Positions 9,029 through 16,438 of a stretch of DNA of 64,000 nt are shown in pieces. The notes beneath the pieces were generated by a model, which saw only the letters and a program-made list of their open reading frames with translations, searched no databases and was not told the origin of the DNA. Source of the DNA: Pseudobacteroides sp. (lineage in GTDB: Bacteria; Bacillota; Clostridia; Acetivibrionales; DSM-2933); NCBI RefSeq assembly GCF_036567765.1, contig NZ_DATCTU010000033.1:1-64000 (forward strand). Reading direction: 5' to 3'. Every line of letters begins with the position of its first letter. Positions within the stretch are counted from its first letter, which is position 1. A program made the translations under genes and the position numbers.

Positions 9029-9706
9029 GTGAAATATAAAATACTATATGAGGGTGCATTTCCTATTGTTGAGGCTAAGCTGGAGCAAGGCGAATTTATG
9101 AAGGCTGAGTCTGATGCAATGGTATCTATGTCACCAACAATTGATCTTGAAGGTAAAATGGAAGGTGGGTTTCTTCAAGGTATTGGAAGAATGCTTGCAG
9201 GAGAAAAATTTTTCTTTCAGACACTTTATGCAAGAAGAGGGCCAGGAACGGTTTTGCTGGCAACCTCATCCCCTGGTGGAATACAGGATATTGAGCTGGA
9301 CGGATCATATGGTCTTTGTGTGCAGAAGGATGGTTTCCTTGCTGCCACTCACGGAATTGAAGTATCAACCCAGATGCAGAACTTATTCAAAGGGTTGTTT
9401 TCTCAAGAAGGGTTCTTTATATTAAAAGTAAGTGGAAAAGGTATGGTCTTTTTAAGCTCATATGGAGCAATACATGCAATAAATCTGGAGGAAAGGGAAG
9501 AAATTCTTATAGATAACGGTCACCTCGTTGCCTGGCCTGATTATATGAATTATCAAATGGAGAAGGCTGCAAGCGGATGGTTTTCCAGTATAACCTCCGG
9601 TGAAGGTATTGTCTGCAGATTTAGAGGACCGGGTACCATTCTGATACAAACCAGGAATCCTAAAGGGTTTGGATCATGGATAAGACAGTTTATTCCTTCT
9701 AAATAG
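9029..9706 (+). CDS. AIM24 family (TIGR00266-like) protein
   Basis: The 225-residue protein is a beta-rich AIM24-type domain, recognisable by LEGKMEGGFLQGIGRMLAGE, FFQTLYARRGPGTVLLA and FRGPGTILIQTRNP near the C-terminus. Members are widespread and often occur near TerD genes; their biochemical role is unclear (the mitochondrial member is needed for inner-membrane organisation). It starts with GTG, supported by AAGGGGGAA upstream. It is translationally close to the second TerD gene, so all three probably form one transcript. Confidence 0.85.
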   Translation: MKYKILYEGAFPIVEAKLEQGEFMKAESDAMVSMSPTIDLEGKMEGGFLQGIGRMLAGEKFFFQTLYARRGPGTVLLATSSPGGIQDIELDGSYGLCVQKDGFLAATHGIEVSTQMQNLFKGLFSQEGFFILKVSGKGMVFLSSYGAIHAINLEEREEILIDNGHLVAWPDYMNYQMEKAASGWFSSITSGEGIVCRFRGPGTILIQTRNPKGFGSWIRQFIPSK

Positions 9707-9885
9707 GTAAAATATGATTCAATTAAAAATAAAGCTTGTGCTGATAAAATGTTTTATTATATTGGCATAAGTTTTTTTATGTATTTATGTATTAAAAGTC
9801 ATAAAACTATTACATTTTTAATATAGTATCAAATGTTCTTACGCAAACATAAATTAATACACAATAAATATTTGGAGTGAGATTT

Positions 9886-10146
9886 ATGGATTGCCTGGGA
9901 ATATTGGAATCTGGTAATTATGCCTACAAGGTATGTTCAATTCTGGAAAGAAAGGGATATGTTTTTGAGGTTGTTTCAATTCCATGTCAAATTTCAAAAA
10001 GTGGGTGCGGGCATTGTCTGAAGTTTCCTGAGGAGTACACTGATGTTGTGGTAAGAGAGGCTGCATTGAACAGGACACCTATAATGGAAATATATGTGAT
10101 TAAGCCTGGATATAATAAGAATAAATATATAAAAAAGGAATTTTGA
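9886..10146 (+). CDS. DUF3343 putative Se/S-carrier-like protein
   Basis: The 86-residue protein matches DUF3343: a short N-terminal strand with an invariant start 'DCLGILESGNYA', a central 'VVSIPCQISKSGCG' stretch and the CGHC motif at 42-45. The family has been proposed to carry sulfur or selenium because of the conserved cysteines. Chosen start is ATG 9886, preceded by TTTGGAGTGAG; a GTG at 9877 is part of that ribosome site. The usual neighbours (selenium metabolism, cysteine desulfurase) are absent. Confidence 0.7.
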   Translation: MDCLGILESGNYAYKVCSILERKGYVFEVVSIPCQISKSGCGHCLKFPEEYTDVVVREAALNRTPIMEIYVIKPGYNKNKYIKKEF

Positions 10147-10261
10147 AGTAAATATATACTGCATTAATTTGAAATATAAATATAAACTCAGAATAAAAGA
10201 GAAAGAAAAAGTTTGATAAGTACTATTGAGTTTAAACAAGGAATAAATAAAAAAAGATCAA

Positions 10262-10291
10262 TTGTTATTGTTTATCCTTTGGTGGTATAAT
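10262..10291 (+). promoter_or_regulatory. Sigma-A-type promoter upstream of 6S RNA
   Basis: A -10 box TATAAT lies at 10286-10291 and a -35-like TTGTTA at 10262-10267, with an 18-base spacer. Transcription would begin near 10298, leaving about 40 bases before the recognisable 6S sequence, which could be part of the closing stem or be trimmed. Confidence 0.5.
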
Positions 10292-10338
10292 AACTCTATA
10301 CTAATTAAAAGTTTTTAATCGTATATTATAAATGATTT

Positions 10339-10545
10339 AATCCTGGGGTGTTCGATAATGCCTATATTTTGAACCTACAACGTTAATACGGGAGTCCGGT
10401 GTTTATAAGTGTATAGCAGGCCACAACTTAATTCCGACATTCTTTCACGAGTGCAACGGCAGTGGAAGCTAAAAGTTTGTATCAGGACACCCACCTAGCT
10501 TGGGCTAGGTGTCAAAATCTAGGTGAACGGCATTTTGGGTTTAAA
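10339..10545 (+). ncRNA. ssrS: 6S RNA (SsrS), Firmicutes type
   Basis: The region shows landmarks of 6S RNA: the 5' segment CTGGGGTGTTCG, GCCTATATTTTGAACC plus CTACAACGTT, GGGAGTCCGG, then near the 3' end a hairpin (ACCTAGC/GCTAGGT) followed by GTGTCAAAAT and AGGTGAACGGCAT. ATGCC at the 5' side pairs with GGCAT at the 3' side, and GTTC with GAAC, closing a long imperfect rod. No reading frame crosses it. 6S RNA mimics an open promoter and sequesters housekeeping RNA polymerase in stationary phase. Recognition rests on remembered family consensus; a covariance search would settle it. Ends are approximate. Confidence 0.8.
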
Positions 10546-10551
10546 CGTGAT

Positions 10552-10584
10552 AAAAAGTTCCTTTCCGAAAGAAAGGAACTTTTT
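10552..10584. terminator. Bidirectional terminator after 6S RNA
   Basis: Perfect 14-base arms AAAAAGTTCCTTTC (10552-10565) and GAAAGGAACTTTTT (10571-10584) around CGAAA. It serves the 6S RNA on the plus strand and the gene ending at 10600 on the minus strand. Confidence 0.9.
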
Positions 10585-10599
10585 ATATTATCTCTTTTT

Positions 10600-11901
10600 C
10601 TATTCATCCTCATTTTCAGGGTTCTCCAAATTATCATGATTAGAGGGGCTTTCAGTAACTTTAACGTTATTTCTTAATTTTGCAATCTCACCTTCCAGAT
10701 ATGATATTTTAACTGATTGCTTAATTAGTTCCTTATGAATATTTTTATACATGTTATCAATTCTTGATATGCTGTCTTTTATTGAGTTATCGGACTCAAT
10801 AAGGTCCTCAACATTACCTTTTAGAAGGTGCATTCCATCTATTATCATGCTTTTTAGTTCATCTGTAGATATGCTGGTATTATTAGAGCCTTCTTGATAA
10901 AAGGCCAGCCTGTATCCATTCAAATAGCTTCCTGGAATTTCTTTTGCATATACCTTGTCGCATTCATAAGGATTGTTTGATTTGAATGAAAAGCATAAAA
11001 GTTGTTTACTGACAGGGAAACTATATTTGGAAGGTTTGCCCCATGATTTTCCTAAGTCACTTGACATGCTGAAGTTTATATTGTCATCCCTTATCCAGAA
11101 AACATTAATGTTACCGTTTGAAAGAACTATAGATGAGTTGTTGAATGAATAGGAAGAGCTGTGAATAACAGTTTCAACACTCCACATGTTGCGTTCCGGG
11201 ACTTTTTGCTGATATACCAATTCTATGTTTTTTTCGGTCTTTCTTTGGTAAACAATGCTTATTATATCCTTATTATCAATTACGGCCTTTGGAAACTGGC
11301 AGTCGCCGTTATACCTGGTAACTGAAGTAAATTCTCCCCAAGTCTTTTGACTTGGGGTATATTTTTTAAACCCTATTTGAATATATTTACCGTCCGACAC
11401 CTGGTAGAATACATAAATACTGCCTGACTTGTCTGTCAGTATAGAATAGGGATGTTCGTTCTTAAATATATAGTCAATAACCTTTGGAGGGTTTATTACT
11501 TTTCCGCTTATAGTTTGGTGTGCCAGGATGTGTGAGTTATTATGATCCACTATAAAAAATATATTGATGTTGTTTCTTGTCGCTGTTAATTGAAGATATT
11601 TGTTGTAGACTGAGGGAATGTTGCTTTTTAATACCTGAACAGTTTTTACATTTGACTTGTCTAAAAAAGTATAAAAAATATTTCCCTGCTTATCCTGAAA
11701 CAGAACATGGAAGTTATCCTCAAAGTCCATATCTATATAAAACGGAGGCAAAAAGTCCTTATGTACTATAACAGGCTCCGACCAGGTATTTCTTTTTGAG
11801 AGGATGCTATAGCATATCCCCTTCCTCTCATCGGAGAAGAAGTTCCATACACTTCCAGTAGACTGCTTGAACACATACTGCTTATTTTTTGAATTATACA
11901 T
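10600..11901 (-). CDS. Predicted beta-propeller protein with C-terminal coiled coil
   Basis: The 433-residue protein has repeated 'W-x2-P-x-x-I/V...F..D..N.H..F.D..GN' blocks (YIDMDFEDNFHVLFQDKQGN, SILTDKSGSIYVFYQVSDGK, IVLSNGNINVFWIRDDN), the pattern of a six-bladed sialidase/BNR-like propeller. Residues about 350-420 are heptad-rich (ELKSMIIDGMHLLK, IDNMYKNIHKELIKQ, SYLEGEIAKLRNN) and should form a coiled coil, ending in an Asp/Glu/Asn-rich tail. There is no signal peptide or catalytic Asp-box triad that I can identify, so an enzymatic role is not supported. AAGGTATAAGAG precedes the ATG. Function unknown. Confidence 0.65.
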   Translation of the reverse strand: MYNSKNKQYVFKQSTGSVWNFFSDERKGICYSILSKRNTWSEPVIVHKDFLPPFYIDMDFEDNFHVLFQDKQGNIFYTFLDKSNVKTVQVLKSNIPSVYNKYLQLTATRNNINIFFIVDHNNSHILAHQTISGKVINPPKVIDYIFKNEHPYSILTDKSGSIYVFYQVSDGKYIQIGFKKYTPSQKTWGEFTSVTRYNGDCQFPKAVIDNKDIISIVYQRKTEKNIELVYQQKVPERNMWSVETVIHSSSYSFNNSSIVLSNGNINVFWIRDDNINFSMSSDLGKSWGKPSKYSFPVSKQLLCFSFKSNNPYECDKVYAKEIPGSYLNGYRLAFYQEGSNNTSISTDELKSMIIDGMHLLKGNVEDLIESDNSIKDSISRIDNMYKNIHKELIKQSVKISYLEGEIAKLRNNVKVTESPSNHDNLENPENEDE

Positions 11902-12067
11902 CTCTTATACCTTAAAAAGAATGATCATACTAAAATAATATGCTCAAAAAAAATATATATACAGTATTAAAGAAAAGTTTAAAAAAATTAACGCCTTAAG
12001 TAACAAAAATTTATAAACTACATATTATGTAATTGATAGAGATAATTCCTTGATAAGGGGGATAATT

Positions 12068-12850
12068 ATGGGCCATGAAAAGCATCATGACAAAGTAGTT
12101 CCAGGACTCTTAAACGAAAAGGATTTGTGTAAGGTCCGGGAAGCAGTCTGTATTCAAGTAGAAAAAATATATGATTCATGCAGGGAAAAGGATTGTATAG
12201 AAAACGCAAGAGTAATATTCAAGCACAATATACAGAATATCGTTAATGAAGCGATAAACGTAAAAGTGAGATGTGCTGAGGTAGTGGACGTTTATGCCGA
12301 CATTGAAGAAGTTCCGTTCAAGAGAGGATTTTTTACAGTTGATGTGAAATTCTTTATTAGAGTAACACTGGACTTCTTCGTACCGGATGACGGCGGAGTA
12401 GATATTGTTACAAGAAGAGGATTGGTTGTATTTGACAAGAAGGTTATCTTGTTTGGTTCTGAAGGCAATGTGAAGATATTTAAATCTCACTTCAAAGGCG
12501 ACTGCAGAATAGATAAAAAAGAAATCAATCTGGGATCAAAACTGCAGCAGGATAATCTCCCTATAGCTAAAGTGGAAGTTGCTGAACCTATAGCATTAAA
12601 TGCAAAGATTCAGGATGTTCTTGACAAATTCTTCGAAGACTGCTGCTGCATCGATCAGATACCAAGAGGTATTGCAGATACTCTTGGAGTAGATGATGAA
12701 GATGATTGCAACGATGATATAGGACCTGCAAATCAGGTGCCAAGAAGAAGAGTAGTTGTAAGTCTGGGATTGTTCTCAATAATTAAATTGGTAAGACTTG
12801 TGCAGCTACTTATCCCAGCATTTGATTTCTGCTTCCCGAACAATATTTAA
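12068..12850 (+). CDS. Conserved clostridial protein of unknown function, cysteine-rich
   Basis: The start is ATG 12068, with AAGGGGG about 8 bases upstream; a TTG at 12050 would add 6 residues. The 260-residue product is soluble, with three Cys-rich spots: DSCREKDC near 40, RCAEVVDV near 77 and EDCCCID near 195, the last followed by an acidic DDEDDCNDDI stretch and a hydrophobic C-terminus (residues 230-258). The middle (ADIEEVPFKRGFFTVDVKFF) is beta-rich. The Cys content and hydrophobic tail would suit a spore-coat or exosporium protein, but that is a guess from composition. No family recognised. Confidence 0.55.
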   Translation: MGHEKHHDKVVPGLLNEKDLCKVREAVCIQVEKIYDSCREKDCIENARVIFKHNIQNIVNEAINVKVRCAEVVDVYADIEEVPFKRGFFTVDVKFFIRVTLDFFVPDDGGVDIVTRRGLVVFDKKVILFGSEGNVKIFKSHFKGDCRIDKKEINLGSKLQQDNLPIAKVEVAEPIALNAKIQDVLDKFFEDCCCIDQIPRGIADTLGVDDEDDCNDDIGPANQVPRRRVVVSLGLFSIIKLVRLVQLLIPAFDFCFPNNI

Positions 12851-13190
12851 GGTGCGTAATTTGATCTTATGTTGAGAGACTGCTGAATTTCTGATTCTTT
12901 TGAATTTTCACAATGTCCACTTTCTTAATTTTACTTGATATACTAGATAAATTATGAAATGGAAGTCAATGCATATAATATTAATACATCCAAATTCATT
13001 TAAAACTTATAATTACATTGGCAAAATACCATATCTAAAATTAAGAGATATCTACATTAACCTGAAATTAAAAATATTAACTGTTATAATAATCGATACC
13101 AAAATGCTCTTTTATTATCTTATCTACATTTTTATTTCTATTGCTCTTTACATCGTAATTCGAGTCCCCTCACCTCTACTGGCGTATCTA
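12851..13190. other. Intergenic, no supported gene
   Basis: AT-rich spacer. A plus-strand frame at 12954-13196 is open for 80 codons but has no ribosome site, a composition typical of random AT-rich DNA and no family signature, so I do not call it. Nothing else recognised. Confidence 0.5.
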
Positions 13191-13358
13191 CTATAAAATG
13201 ATGCAATGCACTCTGTCGCAATCTTTAAACGATTTCAAAGGTGGGGTGTGCATCTTTCGCCAAGGAGTGTGCAAAATTACAGTAAATGCCTTAGCTTGTC
13301 GATGTCCCCATTTAAGGGATAGAAGTATAAATATTAGTGCTATTATAACAAGTGGCAT
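13191..13358 (-). CDS. Possible small membrane protein (55 aa)
   Basis: A 55-residue frame begins at ATG 13358, with AGGGATGG seven bases upstream. Residues 2-16 are a strong hydrophobic segment (PLVIIALIFILLSL), followed by a basic cytoplasmic tail (KWGHRQAK). It lies 66 bases downstream of the CBO0543-type membrane gene on the same strand and might be co-transcribed with it. No family recognised; a chance frame remains possible. Confidence 0.35.
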   Translation of the reverse strand: MPLVIIALIFILLSLKWGHRQAKAFTVILHTPWRKMHTPPLKSFKDCDRVHCIIL

Positions 13359-13424
13359 CAAAAGACCATCCCTCTAATACTCAACCTTTAACTCTTTCTG
13401 CAAACCGTCAAAAATCCATTTACT

Positions 13425-13904
13425 CTACTTACCGTCAGTTTTCTTCTTAATCAATATGGCATACCAAGTCAAAATAGGGAAAAATAATGAGTAGAAAATA
13501 AGGGAATGTGGGATTATTCTCCATCCTGTATATATTATTACCTTAAGAGGTTTTAAATATAGTAATTCAAATAGAGTAGATAATACAATGGCGGCGACAT
13601 TAAACAGTACCAAATTCCCTAGACTTCTATTTTTTGGCAGTAGCATTGAAAATATTACCCCCGCTGTCGGATAAACAATCAAATCATAAAATAGTGCAAA
13701 GTAATATTTGGCTACGCCCCCTTGCACATGGTAATAAAGTCCATTTCCAATACCTATTACATGGTCAGTAATCTTTGATACTCCGAGCATTGTTAAATAA
13801 ATTATATAATTGTTAAGCCTAAACCTTTTTGTAGCAATTAAGAATACCAAAACTGCAATACAGCAAAATAACAATAATCCGTAAGCAAAATATCCCAGTA
13901 TAAT
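13425..13904 (-). CDS. CBO0543-type membrane protein with non-ATG start
   Basis: The protein has about four hydrophobic segments and resembles the CBO0543 family of spore-former membrane proteins (TDHVIGIGNGLYYHV and FYDLIVYPTAGVIFS are typical). The frame opened by TTG at 13874 has no ribosome site. Extending upstream in frame adds IILGYFAYGL, which is what these proteins normally begin with, and places ATT (13902-13904) seven bases after AGGAGAAGGGGG. So either ATT serves as a rare start codon or the ATG has mutated. Length with the extension is 159 residues. Function unknown; sporulation-linked expression is known only for some relatives. Confidence 0.6.
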   Translation of the reverse strand: MILGYFAYGLLLFCCIAVLVFLIATKRFRLNNYIIYLTMLGVSKITDHVIGIGNGLYYHVQGGVAKYYFALFYDLIVYPTAGVIFSMLLPKNRSLGNLVLFNVAAIVLSTLFELLYLKPLKVIIYTGWRIIPHSLIFYSLFFPILTWYAILIKKKTDGK

Positions 13905-14121
13905 CCCCCTTCTCCTATAAGTTCGTAACTCGAAAAAGATTTAATACTAGTATTTACAATAGCAATATCAAATAATCGTAAAACTATTGAATATGAAAAC
14001 GTAAATACCCACAAATACGAACTAGAGACTGACCCTAAACGTCTTTATTTTTGTTTCGATAAAAGATAGAATATAATACGGAAGTTTCTATATATTTTGC
14101 TTTTTGGAGGTTATATTTCTT

Positions 14122-15003
14122 ATGAGTGAGGTTGCAAACTTTGTCAATACAGATATTTTTGATAAAGTACAAATAGAAAGCATAAAGAAAGAATTGCTTA
14201 CATGGAATGATAGTGTTTTGAAAAGTCATAATGACTCAACCCATTTAATACATAAGTTAGCGTTTCTTGCTGATATTGGTTTTACAGTTGATGACCCGAT
14301 TATTAAAACAATTGTAGATATTATAACCAGCCATATCTCACCCGAAGGAGTATTTCAAGTACAAGTAAATATCTCACCCTCTTACGGTGGTACAGGGCAA
14401 AACCAATGGACGTGGATGTTATGTGATGCACCATTAGTTCTCTATAGTTTAGCAAAAATGGGATTAAAGGATGATCCAAGAATTAAAAATGCCGTAAATT
14501 ATCTCGCTGATTTGAATAGCGAAGTCGGCTGGGAATGTATTGTATCGCCTGACTTGGGTAAATTTCGTGGCCCTGGTCGGAAGGCTGACCCATGCCCTTA
14601 TGCAACCCTTATAATGTTGAAGTTGTTAGCACTTTTTCCAGATTGGAAAGACCGGGATTGCTGCAAAGTGGGAGCAGAAACATTATTAAGGCTGTGGGAA
14701 CAAAGAAAAGAGCGTAGACCTTATATGTTTGCCATGGGTTCCACCTTCGTAAAGATAAAAGCTCCATTGATTTGGTATGATATTCTTCATGTGACATATG
14801 TACTTACCCAATTCGACTGGCTTAAAAACGATGAAAGGTTAAACAGCATGGTTAATTTAACACTATCAAAAGCTAATGAACAGGGGAATTTCAAAGCAGA
14901 GTCCGTTTATAAGGCGTGGAGTGCGTGGGAATTTGGTCAAAAGAAAACGGCTTCACATTGGTTAACCCACCTAGTCAAAGAAATGCAGGGACGACTTAAT
15001 TAA
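14122..15003 (+). CDS. Terpenoid-cyclase-fold (alpha/alpha toroid) repeat protein
   Basis: The 293-residue protein is made of repeats of the prenyltransferase/squalene-cyclase fold: VNYLADLNSEVGWECI, then LMLKLLALFPDWKD and an end repeat with ANEQGNFKAESVYKAWSAW. Many relatives without the DxDD motif of true cyclases are not enzymes of terpene synthesis; I see no such motif, so the activity is unknown. GGAGG at 14106-14110 precedes the ATG by 11 bases. It is 40 bases upstream of an MGMT-like gene and probably in an operon with it. Confidence 0.55.
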   Translation: MSEVANFVNTDIFDKVQIESIKKELLTWNDSVLKSHNDSTHLIHKLAFLADIGFTVDDPIIKTIVDIITSHISPEGVFQVQVNISPSYGGTGQNQWTWMLCDAPLVLYSLAKMGLKDDPRIKNAVNYLADLNSEVGWECIVSPDLGKFRGPGRKADPCPYATLIMLKLLALFPDWKDRDCCKVGAETLLRLWEQRKERRPYMFAMGSTFVKIKAPLIWYDILHVTYVLTQFDWLKNDERLNSMVNLTLSKANEQGNFKAESVYKAWSAWEFGQKKTASHWLTHLVKEMQGRLN

Positions 15004-15043
15004 TGTGTCTTACATAATATGAAGTTAATCAAGGAGGGTGCCT

Positions 15044-15478
15044 ATGGCAAAAAAGACTTGGAATGAAAAATTGAGGATTAGTAACGGGCTACCCAAAGTA
15101 GAACCAATTGAAGAAAAAATGACTAAACGCCTTGGAGTAGGTAGTATGGTTATCCCAGCCCCTACAGAGGTTGACGAGCTAATGCATACGGTAGAAAAGG
15201 GCAAACTAATTACAACGGATATTATCCGTGAAAAGCTCGCAAAGAAGCACGGGGCTACAGTAACTTGTCCTCTTACAACTGGAGTTTTCACTAAAATAGA
15301 AGCATTTGCGGCAGAGGAAAACATTATCGGGGGCAAGACAGATGTTACCCCTTATTGGCGTACATTAAAATCAAAAGGTGAGCTTAACGAAAAGTTTCCA
15401 GGTGGTACAGATAATCACAAAATGTTGCTTGAAATGGAAGGACACATGGTAAAACAAAAAGGTAAAAAGTTTTCGTAG
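15044..15478 (+). CDS. MGMT-family-like (alkyltransferase-like) protein
   Basis: The 144-residue protein matches a family annotated as 'MGMT family' in archaea and Firmicutes, with the diagnostic blocks MTKRLGVGSMVIPAPTEVDE, KGKLITTDIIREKLAKKHGA and TPYWRTLKSKGELNEKFPGG. The reactive Pro-Cys-His-Arg of true O6-methylguanine methyltransferases is replaced by the region TVTCPLTTGVF, so direct alkyl-group removal is not assured; a DNA-binding alkyltransferase-like role is possible. ATG at 15044 follows AAGGAGG by six bases. A GTG six bases earlier lies within that site. Confidence 0.75.
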   Translation: MAKKTWNEKLRISNGLPKVEPIEEKMTKRLGVGSMVIPAPTEVDELMHTVEKGKLITTDIIREKLAKKHGATVTCPLTTGVFTKIEAFAAEENIIGGKTDVTPYWRTLKSKGELNEKFPGGTDNHKMLLEMEGHMVKQKGKKFS

Positions 15479-15533
15479 AGAATTACGAAAAATGTTTGGT
15501 TGATTGAAAATCTATGTGACTGTTTGTGGTATC

Positions 15534-15563
15534 AGCGTGTATACCACGCTTTTTCTTTTTTTT
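15534..15563 (+). terminator. Terminator with a competing overlapping hairpin
   Basis: Arms AGCGTG (15534-15539) and CACGCT (15545-15550) are followed by a T-run (TTTTTCTTTTTTTT). An alternative stem GTGGTAT (15526-15532)/ATACCAC (15541-15547) overlaps it and would be mutually exclusive. Confidence 0.65.
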
Positions 15564-15629
15564 AATCATATGATGTTATTCCCTGCCTTGCCAATCTATA
15601 GAACGGAAATATAGTAATGATATAAATAT

Positions 15630-15683
15630 GCCTCTTTATGTTTTCACGGTTTTGATGAAAACGAGATTAAGGAGGCTTTTTTA
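15630..15683 (+). terminator. Leader hairpin with T-run ahead of the coat-protein operon
   Basis: GCCTCTTTAT and TTAAGGAGGC pair (with G-U pairs), as do GTTTTC and GAAAAC inside, followed by TTTTTTA. It lies about 105 bases upstream of the first coat-protein start. It could end leaking transcription or act as an attenuator. Confidence 0.5.
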
Positions 15684-15787
15684 TTTGGAATAATCATACG
15701 AATAATTGTATCCTCACAGAACCAATACATAAGTCCAGTTCATTGGGGAAAAATATGCACGGAATAAGAAAAATTGGAGGTGAACAT

Positions 15788-15994
15788 ATGACACAACAAA
15801 ATTTGACATTACATGAAACAATGGAAATACATGAACTGCTAAACTTTAAAACCATCTGCATGACAACATCAAAGTTGATACAGGGAGTCGTGTTTGATCA
15901 GGACTTAAAAGCATTGCTAGGAAAAGACGTACAGCAATCCATGCAAGCAGTAAATGTATTACAAGGGCTTTTAAGCAAAACTCAACCACAATAA
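15788..15994 (+). CDS. Short CotF-like spore coat protein
   Basis: The 68-residue helical protein (LHETMEIHELLNFKTICMTT) is like the short partner protein encoded next to CotF-family genes, e.g. YraG/YraD-type in B. subtilis. Start is ATG 15788, preceded by TTGGAGGTGAACAT; an upstream start at 15743 would add 15 residues without similarity. It is the first gene of a five-gene set: short coat, long coat, Zn-alcohol dehydrogenase, short coat, long coat. Expected to be expressed during sporulation, in the coat or mother cell. Confidence 0.75.
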   Translation: MTQQNLTLHETMEIHELLNFKTICMTTSKLIQGVVFDQDLKALLGKDVQQSMQAVNVLQGLLSKTQPQ

Positions 15995-16012
15995 TTGGAG
16001 GTGAAATCACTT

Positions 16013-16417
16013 ATGGACTATGAAAAGAAACCTATTAACGCAATAAAAGGACCGATGAAAAACGACTATTTGGAAATTGAAAACGCGGAGGGAATGCCTG
16101 GTCTCGTAGATTCAACAATAGCCCTGAATTTCTTACTGAATGTAAAAAGCGGAATAAGAAATTGTGCGATTGCATTAACAGAAATCGCAGATCCACAAGC
16201 AAGAACAGAGATACGCAATATGTTGGATGCTCAAATTGACCTACACGCTGAAGTCTCAGAGCTAATGATGAACAAGGGGTGGCTCCATCCTTACCAACCG
16301 ACAGAACAATTTAATCTGGATAAAATGTCCGCCCAGGCAGCACTTCAAATTGCCAATTTGCAGTTGTTCCCTGGCGATACTAGCAGGCTTGGTTCATTTG
16401 CAACACCAAACTATTAA
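16013..16417 (+). CDS. CotF-family spore coat protein
   Basis: The 134-residue protein is helical and carries the Coat_F signature: VDSTIALNFLLNVKSGIRNC, TEIADPQARTEIRNMLDAQI and a final MNKGWLHPYQPTEQF. It matches YraF/YraE-type proteins of Bacillus. The start is ATG 16013 with GGAGGTGAA upstream; a TTG at 15995 is part of that site. It follows the short partner gene by 18 bases. It precedes the alcohol dehydrogenase gene by 21 bases. Confidence 0.88.
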   Translation: MDYEKKPINAIKGPMKNDYLEIENAEGMPGLVDSTIALNFLLNVKSGIRNCAIALTEIADPQARTEIRNMLDAQIDLHAEVSELMMNKGWLHPYQPTEQFNLDKMSAQAALQIANLQLFPGDTSRLGSFATPNY

Positions 16418-16438
16418 AACCAGGAGGTAATATAAATA

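Noticed and set aside
10600..11901. Sialidase
   Set aside because: Propeller-like repeats are visible, but neither Asp-boxes nor the catalytic Arg triad can be identified.
12954..13196. 80-codon plus-strand frame
   Set aside because: No ribosome site, no similarity and a composition typical of AT-rich spacer.
14122..15003. Squalene-hopene cyclase
   Set aside because: Too short, no DxDD motif and no QW repeats of the enzyme; only the toroid fold is suggested.
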